Notes: a model not told the origin generated them from the sequence alone. A stretch of 64,000 bases of DNA from an uncultured Verrucomicrobiota bacterium (GCA_903939515.1 CAJAHH010000136.1:61439-125438); one strand, 5' to 3'; shown: positions 8,593-17,874, counted from the first letter of the stretch. Numbers and translations: made by a program.

Positions 8593-9984
8593 TCAACTTT
8601 GAGAGGCGTAGAACTGGTCGACCCGGGCCATGACATCGCGATAGGCAATGTCCTGCTCATAGATCAGCTTGAATTGTTCAATGGCCTCTTGAGGGCGATT
8701 CATTTTTTCCAAAACAACGCCGAGGTGATACGTCAAGTCCTTGGCTTCATCGTCAAAAACCAGCTTTTCCTTTAGAGCTTCCTGCAACTTTTTTGCAGCC
8801 ATGTCATTCATGCCGCGCTCGAAGAATGCCCGAGCCAGCAGTCCCATGGCCGCAATCCGACGATTGGGATTGTTCTGAGCCTTCTGCAACTCGGCCACCG
8901 CGTCCCCAAAGCGCCCCAACTTGAAGTACTGTTCGCCCAACTCAAACCGCACTAAGAGGTCGGTGGGATTGGCCTCCGCGCGGCGTTTGGCATCGTCTAA
9001 TAGGTATTCTTGACGCTGTTTACGTAAGGCCTCTAGCCCGCTCTGGCCCACCTCGGTCTGGGGATCCAAGGTCTTTTCGAGCATTGTGAATTGGGCCACG
9101 CGCGTATCCCGGATGCACTGAAGGATGAATGGATCGCTCATGCCACTCACCATCTGGACTTGCTCATAGTAGCCAACGGCCCGATCGAACTCCCCCATCT
9201 TGAGGCAGAGGTCGGCCAAGGTGCGCAGCACGCGAGGATTCGAAGGGTCGACTGCCCGGAGGGCTTCCTGTTCGCCCACCAGGCGTTCCAAGACATCCAC
9301 GTCCTTCACCTCGCGCTGCTCCTGCTCCAGAGATTTGGCCTGATCCTTGTCCCGCAGCACGTCTCGGTAGCTTCCAGTTCCACTGGAGAGCTGTTCGTAG
9401 CCCCCTTCCTTCAGGGTGCGCAACGCCAGCAAGTTCTTGAGTCGCTCGTTCAATGCCGGATTTCCTGGATCTACGGACAACAGGTCTCGAAGCAGCTTTT
9501 CGGCCCGGGAGTGATTGCCTAGTTGGGTGTGCGCTTCGACCAGTTTTTCAGCCAACTTGCGATCGGAGGGGTTGGACTTGAATGCGACTTCCAGCGACAG
9601 GAGCGCCGTCTTAGGCAACTGGGCCTGCAAGGCGGCATCGGCCAACAAATCATGGGCCTGCATATTGGAGGGATCCTGATTCAGAGCTTCCTCGGCGATC
9701 AGGATCGCTTCCAACGGATTGGACCGGAGCGCCATTCGTCCGGAGGTCAGGGAGTTGGCCGACCCGAGCAATTTCTTAAACAACCCACCCCCGCGACTCC
9801 CGGTTCGCTTGTGCTGAGCCGCTCGAAGTGCCTCACGGCATTCATAGAACCCCGGTTCCGCCTTCAGCACTTGGCAAAACAAGGCCACCGCATAATCGAG
9901 ATTGTTTTTCTGGAGAGCCGCCAACCCCTTGTCGAACAACTCCCTCTGTGCCACCGGAATCTGCACCAACGTCTTCTCTGCCAT
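8593..9984 (-). CDS. Tetratricopeptide-repeat protein
   Basis: A 463-residue soluble protein without signal peptide, built largely of TPR helices. Typical TPR positions are clear at about 17-50 (LDYAVALFCQVLKAEP), 90-200, 240-280 and 340-450 (LGEQYFKLGRFGDAVAELQKA). A less ordered segment with Gly/Lys occurs near residues 60-85. TPR proteins act as scaffolds; nothing here names the partner. The gene precedes the sigma-54 regulator on the same strand with a short gap, so the two are probably cotranscribed and may act together. Start ATG 9984 is the natural one; the preceding gene on that strand begins far upstream. Confidence 0.85.
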   Translation of the reverse strand: MAEKTLVQIPVAQRELFDKGLAALQKNNLDYAVALFCQVLKAEPGFYECREALRAAQHKRTGSRGGGLFKKLLGSANSLTSGRMALRSNPLEAILIAEEALNQDPSNMQAHDLLADAALQAQLPKTALLSLEVAFKSNPSDRKLAEKLVEAHTQLGNHSRAEKLLRDLLSVDPGNPALNERLKNLLALRTLKEGGYEQLSSGTGSYRDVLRDKDQAKSLEQEQREVKDVDVLERLVGEQEALRAVDPSNPRVLRTLADLCLKMGEFDRAVGYYEQVQMVSGMSDPFILQCIRDTRVAQFTMLEKTLDPQTEVGQSGLEALRKQRQEYLLDDAKRRAEANPTDLLVRFELGEQYFKLGRFGDAVAELQKAQNNPNRRIAAMGLLARAFFERGMNDMAAKKLQEALKEKLVFDDEAKDLTYHLGVVLEKMNRPQEAIEQFKLIYEQDIAYRDVMARVDQFYASQS

Positions 9985-10077
9985 TACTTGAGACTATAGC
10001 CATTACCTAGTCAGCGCAACAGAACGGCGGTTTCGGTGGCTATTTTTGAGAATCAATCTCTGCTACGATTCACCGCG

Positions 10078-11727
10078 TCAGACCACTCGCATCCACACGG
10101 TTTTCAGATAGGCGGGCTCTTCACGGCTCACCGGAAAATCAGACGGCTGAGGAACATATTGATCCTTCAGGACACGCCGCCCCACCCCGGCGAGGGCCTC
10201 TCGGATCTGACCGAGGAAGACCTCGGGCTCCAGGCGGGCCGCGTTCGTAGAGGCAAACAGGGTGCCACCAGGTTTGAGCACGGCAGCGGCTGAGGCCACA
10301 AGAGTTCCATAATCCCGTTCGGCCCGGAAATCGCCCCGCTCTTTAGATCGTGAAAAGGTCGGGGGATCCAAGAGCACGCAATCGAACTGCCGCCCCTTCT
10401 TTCCCAGGCGGCGCAACCAATCAAAGACATCACCGAAGATGAAATCGTGGGCGGACGGGTCCAGGCCATTGAGTGCAAAATTGCGCCGACCCCAATCTAG
10501 GTATTTTTTGGAAAGGTCTAAGCTGGTCACACGGGCTCCGCCCAAAGCCGCGCAGACGCTGAAAGCGCAGGTGTAGGCGAAGCAGTTCAACACCTCCGGA
10601 TTCGCAACCGAAGCCTCCAGCAGCGGGAAGCCGGAGGCGATGTGACCCGTGAGGAGGCGACGGCGATTGTCCCGTTGATCGAGGAACAAACCAACACTGT
10701 AGCCCTGATCGAATCGCATCTCATACCGAACCCCATTTTCGCGAAGCGTGAACGCCTCGGGAGCCTGTTCACCGCGGACCCATCTGGGGCAACTCTCATC
10801 GGTGCCCGAGAAACCCACCTTCCGATTCAGTCGACGGTGGTACAGGTTGACGGCCTTGATACCCCCTCCGACCTCGAGGCTTTTTGGGGCATCCGAATCG
10901 CTGTGAAGCAAATGAAAGGGCCCTAAGGCATCCAGGTAGAAGCCACTCCCACCGGAATCCGAGGCTCCGTGCAAGCATCGATACGCATCGGTCTCCGAGG
11001 AATTAATAACCGCTTGGCGCAAGAGACTCCGCGGGTCGTGATCCCACTGGGGATCCACCGACCAACTCACTGGATCTCCCGTCCTCGGGTGCTCGAAAGC
11101 CAGGCGATAGGCAGACAAATGAAGGCAAGCGGCAGGGCCGCCTCCGTAAAGTGAATCCCCTAGCAATGGCATGCCGCCCTGGGCTGCATGGACCCGAATC
11201 TGATGGGTCCGGCCGGTCCGCGGATAAGCCTCCCACTCCGTCCAACCGTTGCCGTGGGCGACCCGATGAAATCGTGTCTCCGCTGAATCGAGCCCGACAG
11301 CCTGGGGACGGGCCACGTAATGATCCCCGGCCCTGACCACGGACCACTGAGCGATCCAGTCGGCAGCCTGGATCGGCCGGTCGGTTCGCAATCGGTACAC
11401 CTTTTCAACCCGGCGCTCTTCGAACTGCTGCGTCAGGGACCGATTGGCCAAAGGCGTTTTGCCGAAGACCATCAGTCCAGAGGTTTCCTTGTCGAGGCGG
11501 TGCAAAATCGCCAGCTCAGCCCAACGCGGTTCCCGATGGCGCAGCCAGTCATACACCCCCTCGCCCGCATACGGACTCGGGGCATGGGTGTTCCAACCCG
11601 GCGGCTTGTTCACCACCAGCAAATCGTCGTCCTCAAAAACAACGCACGGCGGGAGAGCCGTGGCGCGGAGGTTCATCGACACCGATGCGGATGCCTCCCC
11701 ACCGGCGGCTGCTAATCGCTCTTCCAT
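10078..11727 (-). CDS. Fusion of RluA-type pseudouridine synthase and RlmI-like rRNA methyltransferase
   Basis: A 549-residue two-enzyme protein. Residues ~25-235 are an RluA-family pseudouridine synthase with the catalytic motif HRLDKETSG (76-84, catalytic D79) and RTGRTHQIRVH (170-180). Residues ~320-549 are a class I SAM-dependent methyltransferase of the RlmI/RlmK type. It has a GYSVGLFLDQR entry segment, NCFAYTCAFS as the SAM loop (381-390), acidic D404 after the second strand, and the DPPTFSRS catalytic motif (454-461). Both halves look intact, so one polypeptide may make a pseudouridine and a 5-methylcytosine or N-methyl mark in rRNA. No S4 domain is seen. Target sites are unknown. Confidence 0.87.
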   Translation of the reverse strand: MEERLAAAGGEASASVSMNLRATALPPCVVFEDDDLLVVNKPPGWNTHAPSPYAGEGVYDWLRHREPRWAELAILHRLDKETSGLMVFGKTPLANRSLTQQFEERRVEKVYRLRTDRPIQAADWIAQWSVVRAGDHYVARPQAVGLDSAETRFHRVAHGNGWTEWEAYPRTGRTHQIRVHAAQGGMPLLGDSLYGGGPAACLHLSAYRLAFEHPRTGDPVSWSVDPQWDHDPRSLLRQAVINSSETDAYRCLHGASDSGGSGFYLDALGPFHLLHSDSDAPKSLEVGGGIKAVNLYHRRLNRKVGFSGTDESCPRWVRGEQAPEAFTLRENGVRYEMRFDQGYSVGLFLDQRDNRRRLLTGHIASGFPLLEASVANPEVLNCFAYTCAFSVCAALGGARVTSLDLSKKYLDWGRRNFALNGLDPSAHDFIFGDVFDWLRRLGKKGRQFDCVLLDPPTFSRSKERGDFRAERDYGTLVASAAAVLKPGGTLFASTNAARLEPEVFLGQIREALAGVGRRVLKDQYVPQPSDFPVSREEPAYLKTVWMRVV

Positions 11728-11760
11728 GAATGCGGGCTCTCGGATCCAGGTTGGTTGGGT

Positions 11761-12498
11761 TCAGGTGAACTGCCACTGGCCGGTACTGATGGCATAGGCG
11801 CTAATAATACCATTGGTCACCCCATGAGCCACCATGGCATCCCCGATCCGCCCATATCTCACGACCAATCCCTGATACAAGGCTGCGCAAACAATGGCCG
11901 CCAACCATTGACCCGGATGGCTCAATCCAAAGAGCAGACACGTTCCGGCGAACGCCATGGGATTCCAGTTCCTCAAGGGTACTTCCAGGAAATCCGGGCG
12001 AATAATCATTCGATACAAGAACGATCGGTAAAACACCTCTTCGATCATCGGTACCAGCACCGAACGCCCCACCACCCGGATCGCCAGAAATCCCCATCCC
12101 AGAGCTGGGTTGTTCTTGAAGAAAGCCAATGGATTCCAAGGCGGATCGACCGGCTGCGGCTCCGGTGGTCGACCCGTCCAGAGAGTCGAGACGCGGTCGT
12201 AGAGGTCAGACAGCGACGGGATGAGTCCATCCATTCCGATCCAAACCACAGCAACCGTGACTCCAACACCAATGGAGGATGCCGTAAAACGCCACTCCAT
12301 CTCTGGAAGGCGCGCCCGCAGCACCCAAACCAGCCCGGCAATCACCAGGGTCTTGAGGGCATAAAACCAATACTCTGAACCGGGAAAGAATTTTCCGGCC
12401 AGGCTTCCAATGAGGAGAAATACCGCAAAGGGCAGCACCCGGGGAAATTCCGGAGTTGTCCAGAACGGCGCAGGTTCTGGAGAGGATTCAGCAGACAT
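11761..12498 (-). CDS. CPBP-family intramembrane protease (CAAX protease-like)
   Basis: A 245-residue polytopic inner-membrane protein with about six hydrophobic segments. The CPBP/Abi motifs are present: the double glutamate with arginine (MIEEVFYRS, about residues 151-159), FGLSH with the metal/catalytic histidine near 194, and a late GxxxxHxxxN helix (MVAHGVTNG). Such proteins are glutamic-type intramembrane endopeptidases; the natural substrate is unknown. ATG 12498 is preferred; a TTG six codons upstream is possible. The stop is 33 bases before the start of the pseudouridine synthase fusion, so both may share a transcript. It diverges from trmL. Confidence 0.84.
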   Translation of the reverse strand: MSAESSPEPAPFWTTPEFPRVLPFAVFLLIGSLAGKFFPGSEYWFYALKTLVIAGLVWVLRARLPEMEWRFTASSIGVGVTVAVVWIGMDGLIPSLSDLYDRVSTLWTGRPPEPQPVDPPWNPLAFFKNNPALGWGFLAIRVVGRSVLVPMIEEVFYRSFLYRMIIRPDFLEVPLRNWNPMAFAGTCLLFGLSHPGQWLAAIVCAALYQGLVVRYGRIGDAMVAHGVTNGIISAYAISTGQWQFT

Positions 12499-12611
12499 CG
12501 AGTTCGGATCATCCAATCCGGATCTGCTGGATCAAGCGTCAAGACGGGCTATTCCCGATTGCCCCCGCCAGCGCAGATCTGCACGGTCCCCACCCGACCG
12601 CACTACGTTCC

Positions 12612-13067
12612 GTGAACATCGTCCTCGTCGAACCTGAAATCCCCCCCAACACGGGCAACATCGCCCGATTGTGCGCGGCCACCGGTTCCACCCTCCATCT
12701 CATTGAGCCGCTGGGCTTTGAGATCGATGACAAACGACTGGCTCGGGCTGGCATGGATTATTGGAAACTCGTCACTTGGAAACGGTGGTCCACTTGGAAC
12801 GAGTTCCAAACCCACCTCGCGACCGGCAGCCGACTTTGGTTCGTTGAACAAGGAGCTCCCCGTCGGTACACCCAAGCCGAATTCGCTCCGGACGATTATC
12901 TTGTGTTCGGTCGAGAGACCGCGGGGCTTCCGCTGGCCCTGCTTCAGGCCCACTCAGAACAGTGGTTGGACATCCCTATGGCCAACCCCGAGGCGCGGTC
13001 TCTCAACTTGTCGAACTGTGTGGCGATCGTCCTCTTTGAGGCCCTCAGGCAGGTTTCAAACCGATAA
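12612..13067 (+). CDS. trmL: tRNA (cytidine/uridine-34-2'-O)-methyltransferase TrmL
   Basis: A 151-residue minimal SPOUT methyltransferase. The start is taken as GTG 12612, which gives the normal N-terminus (MNIVLVEPEIPPNTGN). The NTGNIARLCAATG motif lies at the front, FGRETAGLP in the middle, and SLNLSNCVAIVLFEALRQ forms the C-terminal knotted SAM site. The length equals the family's ~155. TrmL methylates the ribose at the wobble base of tRNA-Leu isoacceptors. The frame stays open upstream to 12456, but that part overlaps the divergent protease gene and lacks family similarity. The stop codon lies within a short tandem repeat. Confidence 0.9.
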   Translation: MNIVLVEPEIPPNTGNIARLCAATGSTLHLIEPLGFEIDDKRLARAGMDYWKLVTWKRWSTWNEFQTHLATGSRLWFVEQGAPRRYTQAEFAPDDYLVFGRETAGLPLALLQAHSEQWLDIPMANPEARSLNLSNCVAIVLFEALRQVSNR

Positions 13068-13099
13068 GGTGTCAGACCGATATGGTGTTAGACCGATAG
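13061..13099. repeat. 16-base tandem repeat spanning the trmL stop codon
   Basis: CCGATAAGGTGTCAGA (13061-13076) is followed by CCGATATGGTGTTAGA (13077-13092) and a partial third unit CCGATAG. The TAA of the first unit is the trmL stop. The second unit differs at two positions. Confidence 0.6.
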
Positions 13100-13127
13100 T
13101 CCGCCTGAACCCGGCTGGTAAAGCCCA

Positions 13128-13592
13128 TTACTTCTTCGAGGCACCGGTCTTGGTCCACTCTTCGATCTTCTGAACGAAGGCCGAAGGCCCGCCCTTGAGA
13201 TAACCGACATGGCGGCCGAGTTCCTTGCCGCTCTGATCCACCAAGACGAAGGTCGGATACCCGTCCACGCCGTACTTTTTCTGGAGACCCTCGTTCTGCT
13301 TCTTCACCTCATCGGTCTGCTTTTTGTTGTTGGGGAAGTCTACCTCCACCAACATCAGCTTCTTGTCGGCGAACTCCTGAAACGCCTTCTGATCGAGGGA
13401 GTCCTTCTTCATCTTAATACACCATCCGCACCAGTCCGATCCGGTGAAATCAAGCAAGATGGCCCGGCCATCCTTCTTGGCCGCAGTCTGGGCCGCAGTA
13501 AAGTCGGTTTGCCAACCGGAAGCAGCCAAGGCCGAAAGGGTTCCGGTGAGGAGTACCAACACGAGGGAGGAAACAGTCTTCATGGGAGTCAT
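13128..13592 (-). CDS. Periplasmic thioredoxin-fold protein
   Basis: A 154-residue protein with a Sec signal peptide (hydrophobic VSSLVLVLLTGTLSALAA) followed by a thioredoxin fold. The redox motif is C-G-W-C within DWCGWC (C55 and C58), and the cis-proline is in GYPTFVLVD. This is the DUF255/SoxW-like thioredoxin type often annotated as 'thioredoxin family protein', a periplasmic disulfide reductase or chaperone-like factor. Starts at 13592 or 13583 (three residues shorter) are equally good; neither has a clear RBS. It lies just downstream of the metal-transport operon (23 bases after its last stop) and could be cotranscribed with it. Confidence 0.86.
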   Translation of the reverse strand: MTPMKTVSSLVLVLLTGTLSALAASGWQTDFTAAQTAAKKDGRAILLDFTGSDWCGWCIKMKKDSLDQKAFQEFADKKLMLVEVDFPNNKKQTDEVKKQNEGLQKKYGVDGYPTFVLVDQSGKELGRHVGYLKGGPSAFVQKIEEWTKTGASKK

Positions 13593-13614
13593 CGAGAGGT
13601 TTGGAGATGAATAC

Positions 13615-14604
13615 TTAAGGGCTTTCGTTGTGTTGCCGAAGCTCGGGGCTTCGAAGACGGCTGTCAACCGAGCCCCTGCGGAGGCACCACGCACGCGGGA
13701 TGAGTCCTTCGGTCGGACTGAAGAGCCAGACCACACAAAACCAACCAGCTCCCGCCACGACCGTCGCTCCGGCCGGCGAGCAATCCAGCGCCACCGAAAG
13801 GTGCATGCCACTGATTGCACTCAAGGCCGCGTGGACCGTGGTCCAGGCTAGGCGGGGAACCATTCGGTCGGTTAATAGGGAAGCCGTGGCACCGGGCAAG
13901 ATCAGCAGCGCAATGACGAGGATCGCACCCACCGCCTCGAAGGAGGCGACCACGACCATGGCCAACCAAAGCATCAATCCGTGGTGGATGGCTCCGACCC
14001 GAATCCCGAGGCAGGCGGCCAACCCGGGATCGAAAGAAGTAATTAGCAATTCCTTGTAGAAGGTCACCAGAAGCACCAAGGACACCACCAAGACCCCAAC
14101 CAACCTCAGTAATGGGGGTGGGCCCAGCACCCAGCCTCCGAGCCGGACCGGAGGTTCGAGGGGAATCATCGGCAATTCCCCATTGAGAACGCAGTCCTGA
14201 TCCAGATCTACCTTGTCGGCAAAGACGGCGATCAGGACCACCCCAATGGCAAAGAGCGTAGAAAATGCGATGCCAATGGCCGCATCCTGCTTGAGTCGCG
14301 AATGGCGGGAGATGAGTTCGATCAACCCGTGCGTCAACCAAGCGGCCACCATCGCCCCCAGAACCATCGCTCCGATGCCGCGGGAACCCGTGATCAGGAA
14401 TGCCAAGGCGATACCTGGCAGCACGCTGTGACTGATGGCGTCGCCCACCAACGCCATCCGACGCAGGATGAGAAAGTTGCCAATGAGCCCACACGTCGCA
14501 CCCACGAGAAATGTCACCAAAGCCATAAGCCCATGGCTTCCCAACTCCGTGGTCCAAGGTTCGACGAAAACGCGGTGGGCTTGAAACTCCGGGATCAACG
14601 TCAT
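13615..14604 (-). CDS. Metal ABC transporter permease (Mn/Zn/Fe type)
   Basis: A 329-residue inner-membrane permease of the ABC-3 family with about eight or nine hydrophobic segments. The family signature VGDAISHSVLPGIA lies near residues 54-67, and TSFDPGLAACLGI in the second half is the ATPase-coupling region. The gene begins inside the stop of the upstream permease (ATGA overlap, 14601-14604), so translation is coupled. It forms the transmembrane channel with the neighbouring permease. A polar C-terminal tail of ~25 residues is not conserved. Metal preference cannot be read from this subunit. Confidence 0.93.
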   Translation of the reverse strand: MTLIPEFQAHRVFVEPWTTELGSHGLMALVTFLVGATCGLIGNFLILRRMALVGDAISHSVLPGIALAFLITGSRGIGAMVLGAMVAAWLTHGLIELISRHSRLKQDAAIGIAFSTLFAIGVVLIAVFADKVDLDQDCVLNGELPMIPLEPPVRLGGWVLGPPPLLRLVGVLVVSLVLLVTFYKELLITSFDPGLAACLGIRVGAIHHGLMLWLAMVVVASFEAVGAILVIALLILPGATASLLTDRMVPRLAWTTVHAALSAISGMHLSVALDCSPAGATVVAGAGWFCVVWLFSPTEGLIPRAWCLRRGSVDSRLRSPELRQHNESP

Positions 14605-16124
14605 GTACGCCCTCCATAGCCCACCGGACGATCCCCGGCACCACCGGCACCGAGGTGGGCGCCCGCCATCGAAGCCGGGAGCGACGGGATGGGTCGCCCG
14701 TGCGGGTCGGTGTCGATCCGGGGCAAACGCCGTTCCAATTCACGAACCATGGCCTCACCCAGCACATGCTCGATCTTCTCTGCATCGTCGTGCACGTGGT
14801 CCGGTGCGATTTGAGCGGCGTGGGTGAGGTAGAGCTCCCACAGTCGGTGGTTCCGCACGATGGCGCAGGCCCGTAGCCATCCGGACGGGGTCAGCGCAAC
14901 CCGATCTCTGGAGGCGGTCGCAAACTCCACCGCGACCAACGACCGGATCTCGGCCTCGACTGCGGCGAGGGCCAACCGACGCCGCGCCGTCAAGGCAGCC
15001 ACAGTGATTGTCTCCGACGCAAATCCATCGGACTCGAGCACTTGATAAATCGCCTTGAGGGTATTTTCCCGCTCGATACGGACCCGTTGAGAGCGCTGCC
15101 GATACCAACGGGGCACAATGCCCTGTCGGGGCGAGAACAGCAGGGCCAGGGCAAAGAGCAGGCTTGCCGACAGCACCATGAACGGCCCGGTGGGCAGCCG
15201 TGTGCCCAAGAACGAAAGGAAGGCTCCACTCAGTCCAGAAATCATCCCGAGGCAGGAACTCCAGACCAACACCCGATGAAACCGATCTGTGAGGAGCGAG
15301 GCAGTCGCCGCAGGAATGATGAGCATGGCCGAAACGAGGACCACACCCACCGCCTGGAGCGCGGACACCACAGCAAAAGCCAAAAGCATCACCAGCAGAC
15401 GTTCAAACCACACCGTGGGGAGTGCCAGGACCCGGGCAAACCCCGGATCAAAGCTCACCAGCAGGAACTCCTTGTAGCCCAATCCTAGAAGACCCACCAC
15501 CACCAGGGTCACCGCTCCCATCACTTGGATGTCTCCAGGACCCAGAGCCGCGGCCTGACCGAACAGGAAGGTCTCGATGCCGCTCTTGTTGCCGGTCGGC
15601 AGGCGCTGGAACATCGACATCAGGCAGAGTCCCAGCCCAAAGAAGGAAGCCAGCACCATGCCCAGCGCCGTGTCCTCCTTGAGGCGTGTGGTTCGGGTGA
15701 GAATCGAAACGGTTGCAGAACCGGCCAACCCGGCCAGCAGCGCACCGATAAAAATAGCCAACGGGTCCTTCTCGAGATTCCACAAGAATCCCAAGGCCAC
15801 TCCGGGCAGTACCGCATGGGAAAGCGCGTCCCCGAGCAGCGCCATGCGCCGCACCACCAGGAAACTTCCTAAGAGGCCACAGGAGATCCCCAGCAGGAGG
15901 GTTCCCAGGCAGGCATAGCGCACCACCGGATCGGACAAAGTAACAAAACGCCAAGCCTGCTCGGTCCATCGGGTTTGGGTCAGGTCTCCGATCTTGGCGG
16001 CCTGCGCGGAGAACGCCGACGCGAGCAGCACAGCACAGCCCAGCCCCATGCCTATGAGCCGTTGGCCGGACCCGGCCCGTCGCCCAAAAGGCCTAGTCGA
16101 ATTTACCAGGGAGGCAGCGCTCAT
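14601..16124 (-). CDS. Metal ABC transporter permease fused to a DtxR/MntR-like metalloregulator
   Basis: A 507-residue fusion. Residues ~60-335 are an ABC-3 permease (GDALSHAVLPGVA near 98-110, SFDPGFARVL near 224-233) after an extra N-terminal hydrophobic segment. Residues ~348-490 resemble DtxR/MntR. A degenerate winged-helix region (TITVAALTARRRLALAAVE) is followed by the dimerisation/metal-binding part with NHRLWELYL, VHDDAEKIEH and DPHGRPIP, which closely match DtxR ligand motifs. The regulator-like part would lie at the cytosolic face. It may sense metal to gate the transporter or bind DNA. Overlaps of four bases with both neighbours show a single operon. I recall such fusions in other Verrucomicrobia and Bacteroidetes. 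Confidence 0.9.
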   Translation of the reverse strand: MSAASLVNSTRPFGRRAGSGQRLIGMGLGCAVLLASAFSAQAAKIGDLTQTRWTEQAWRFVTLSDPVVRYACLGTLLLGISCGLLGSFLVVRRMALLGDALSHAVLPGVALGFLWNLEKDPLAIFIGALLAGLAGSATVSILTRTTRLKEDTALGMVLASFFGLGLCLMSMFQRLPTGNKSGIETFLFGQAAALGPGDIQVMGAVTLVVVGLLGLGYKEFLLVSFDPGFARVLALPTVWFERLLVMLLAFAVVSALQAVGVVLVSAMLIIPAATASLLTDRFHRVLVWSSCLGMISGLSGAFLSFLGTRLPTGPFMVLSASLLFALALLFSPRQGIVPRWYRQRSQRVRIERENTLKAIYQVLESDGFASETITVAALTARRRLALAAVEAEIRSLVAVEFATASRDRVALTPSGWLRACAIVRNHRLWELYLTHAAQIAPDHVHDDAEKIEHVLGEAMVRELERRLPRIDTDPHGRPIPSLPASMAGAHLGAGGAGDRPVGYGGRT

Positions 16125-16912
16125 GTCAGTGTGCCTTGGCCCCGAACGGCCTCGGCAACTTCACTCAAGATCGTCAGGCGGCCCCCGTAGGTCTTCTGGA
16201 GCAAGTCCGGAGTAAACACCTCCTCGGTCGGCCCGAAAGCCACCACCCGCATGTTGAGGAGGAGCAACCAATCGAAATAGGTGCGAGCCGTGGGCAAATC
16301 ATGGTGTACCACCAAGATGGTCTTGCCCCGTGAACGCAACCCCTGCAGCAACGCAATGATCGCCGATTCGGTAGCGGCATCCACCCCAGTGAAGGGTTCA
16401 TCCATGAAGTACAAGTCACTCTCCTGCGCCAGCGCCCGCGCCAGGAAAACCCGCTGCTGCTGCCCGCCGGAAAGATTCGAAATCTGCCGTTCGGCGAAGG
16501 GCAGCATCTGAACTTGTTCCAAGCAGTCACGGGCAATCCGGCGATCTTCTGGGCTGGGTCTTTTGAAGAGCCCAATTCGTCCGTAACGCCCCATGAGGAC
16601 GACATCCATGACACTCACCGGAAAATCCCAATCCACCGATTCCCGCTGCGGCACGTATCCAACACGCTTCAAGGATTGAGTCACCGGCCGACCAAACGCA
16701 GTCACCCAACCCGACGAACACGGCAAAAGCCCCATACAGGCCTTGATCAACGTGGATTTGCCCGCTCCGTTGGGTCCCACTATGCCGATGAGTTTGCCCG
16801 CCGGAGCCACAAGATCGATACCCCATAGTACCGGCTTATTGCGGTAGGCCACCGTCAGGTCGTGGATTTCCAATGGCGGAACGTTCGCCGGATTCCCAGT
16901 TTCCAAGCTCAT
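16121..16912 (-). CDS. Metal ABC transporter ATP-binding subunit
   Basis: A 263-residue ABC ATPase. Walker A is GPNGAGKST (46-54), the Q-loop PQRESVDWDFPVSV is the form typical of Mn/Zn/Fe importers, the signature is NLSGGQQQR, Walker B is DLYFMDEPF and the switch histidine is in VVHHD. The length is normal. It energises the two permeases downstream, with ATGA overlaps on both sides. Its type is import, not type I export, so it is not a candidate motor for the RTX-like protein elsewhere in the window. Confidence 0.95.
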   Translation of the reverse strand: MSLETGNPANVPPLEIHDLTVAYRNKPVLWGIDLVAPAGKLIGIVGPNGAGKSTLIKACMGLLPCSSGWVTAFGRPVTQSLKRVGYVPQRESVDWDFPVSVMDVVLMGRYGRIGLFKRPSPEDRRIARDCLEQVQMLPFAERQISNLSGGQQQRVFLARALAQESDLYFMDEPFTGVDAATESAIIALLQGLRSRGKTILVVHHDLPTARTYFDWLLLLNMRVVAFGPTEEVFTPDLLQKTYGGRLTILSEVAEAVRGQGTLT

Positions 16913-17850
16913 TTCAACCCTTCCACGATCCGATCGACGTTCTGCCGAATCATCCCCTGGTAGGTACCCAGGTCATACCCATCATGGCGCTGTCCCGGCG
17001 TCCCCATGGCGTCTGAGAACAGTTCACCACCCAACTTTACGCCGGCATCCTGCCGAATGCGCTCTAGGCTGGCATGAGACACACTGCTCTCGACGAAGAC
17101 GGCGGGAACTCCCTTGGATCGAATGAAATCCGTCAGTTGGGTCATGTCTGCCAAGCCGGCTTCGGTCACGGTCGAGATCCCCTGCAAGGCGACCACCTGG
17201 AATCCGTAGGCTTTGCCAAAATATCCAAAGGCATCGTGACTGGTCACTAAGATGCGCCGGGGTTTCGGTACCGTGGCGACGCGCGTCAACACCCACTGGT
17301 GGAGGTCCTTCAATTCCTGCTTCACGGTCGCTGCGCGCTGTCGAAAACCCACAGCTGAGTCGGGGCGCGCGGCGGCGAATTCCTCGGCCACTCTTTCAGT
17401 GCATCGCGACCAAAGTTCCACGTCGAACCATACATGTGGATCAACCATCCCGTCCTGCCCCACGCGGATCAACCGCTCCGGAGGAAGCCCATCGGTGACC
17501 GCTCGGACCCGCCGTCCCGACCGGGCCAACCGTTGGAAGGTCTCTTGCATCTTCCCCTCCAAATGCAGTCCGCCGTACAAGATTACCTCCGCACGTTGCA
17601 GGCGGATGAGGTCCGAAGAAGTCGCTTTGTAAAGGTGCGGGTCCACCCCGGGACCCATCAATCCCTCCACCACCACTTCCTGTCCGCCCACCCCACGGGC
17701 TAAATCTGCAACCATTCCCACGGTGGCACAGACCGTCAGCGGTGCCCCATGTGCCCTCAGCCCGCAAAGGCCTGTGCTCGCCACTATCAGGAGGACAACG
17801 TGCAGCCCCAACCCACGGAGCAGCCCTACAAAACGTTTCCTGATGTCCAT
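16909..17850 (-). CDS. Metal ABC transporter substrate-binding protein (TroA/MntC/ZnuA type)
   Basis: A 313-residue periplasmic cluster A-I binding protein. A signal peptide (hydrophobic GLHVVLLIVASTGLCGL) precedes the mature domain starting near APLTVCATVGMVADL. Family metal ligands are visible: His in GVDPHLYKA, His in DPHVWFDVE, the acidic residue in AVFVESSVS and Asp in YDLGTYQGM. There is no His-rich loop, which is usual in dedicated zinc ZnuA, so Mn or Fe is somewhat more likely (inference). Start ATG 17850 is chosen because GGAG lies upstream and it gives a normal signal peptide; the frame is open 22 codons further, across the palindromic operator candidate. First gene of the operon. 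Confidence 0.9.
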   Translation of the reverse strand: MDIRKRFVGLLRGLGLHVVLLIVASTGLCGLRAHGAPLTVCATVGMVADLARGVGGQEVVVEGLMGPGVDPHLYKATSSDLIRLQRAEVILYGGLHLEGKMQETFQRLARSGRRVRAVTDGLPPERLIRVGQDGMVDPHVWFDVELWSRCTERVAEEFAAARPDSAVGFRQRAATVKQELKDLHQWVLTRVATVPKPRRILVTSHDAFGYFGKAYGFQVVALQGISTVTEAGLADMTQLTDFIRSKGVPAVFVESSVSHASLERIRQDAGVKLGGELFSDAMGTPGQRHDGYDLGTYQGMIRQNVDRIVEGLK

Positions 17851-17874
17851 AAACCTGAAACTCCGCCGAAAAAA

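Noticed and set aside
16121..16912. ABC ATPase as a motor for type I export of the RTX-like protein
   Set aside because: Its Q-loop and operon show a metal importer; it is 19 kb from the TolC operon.
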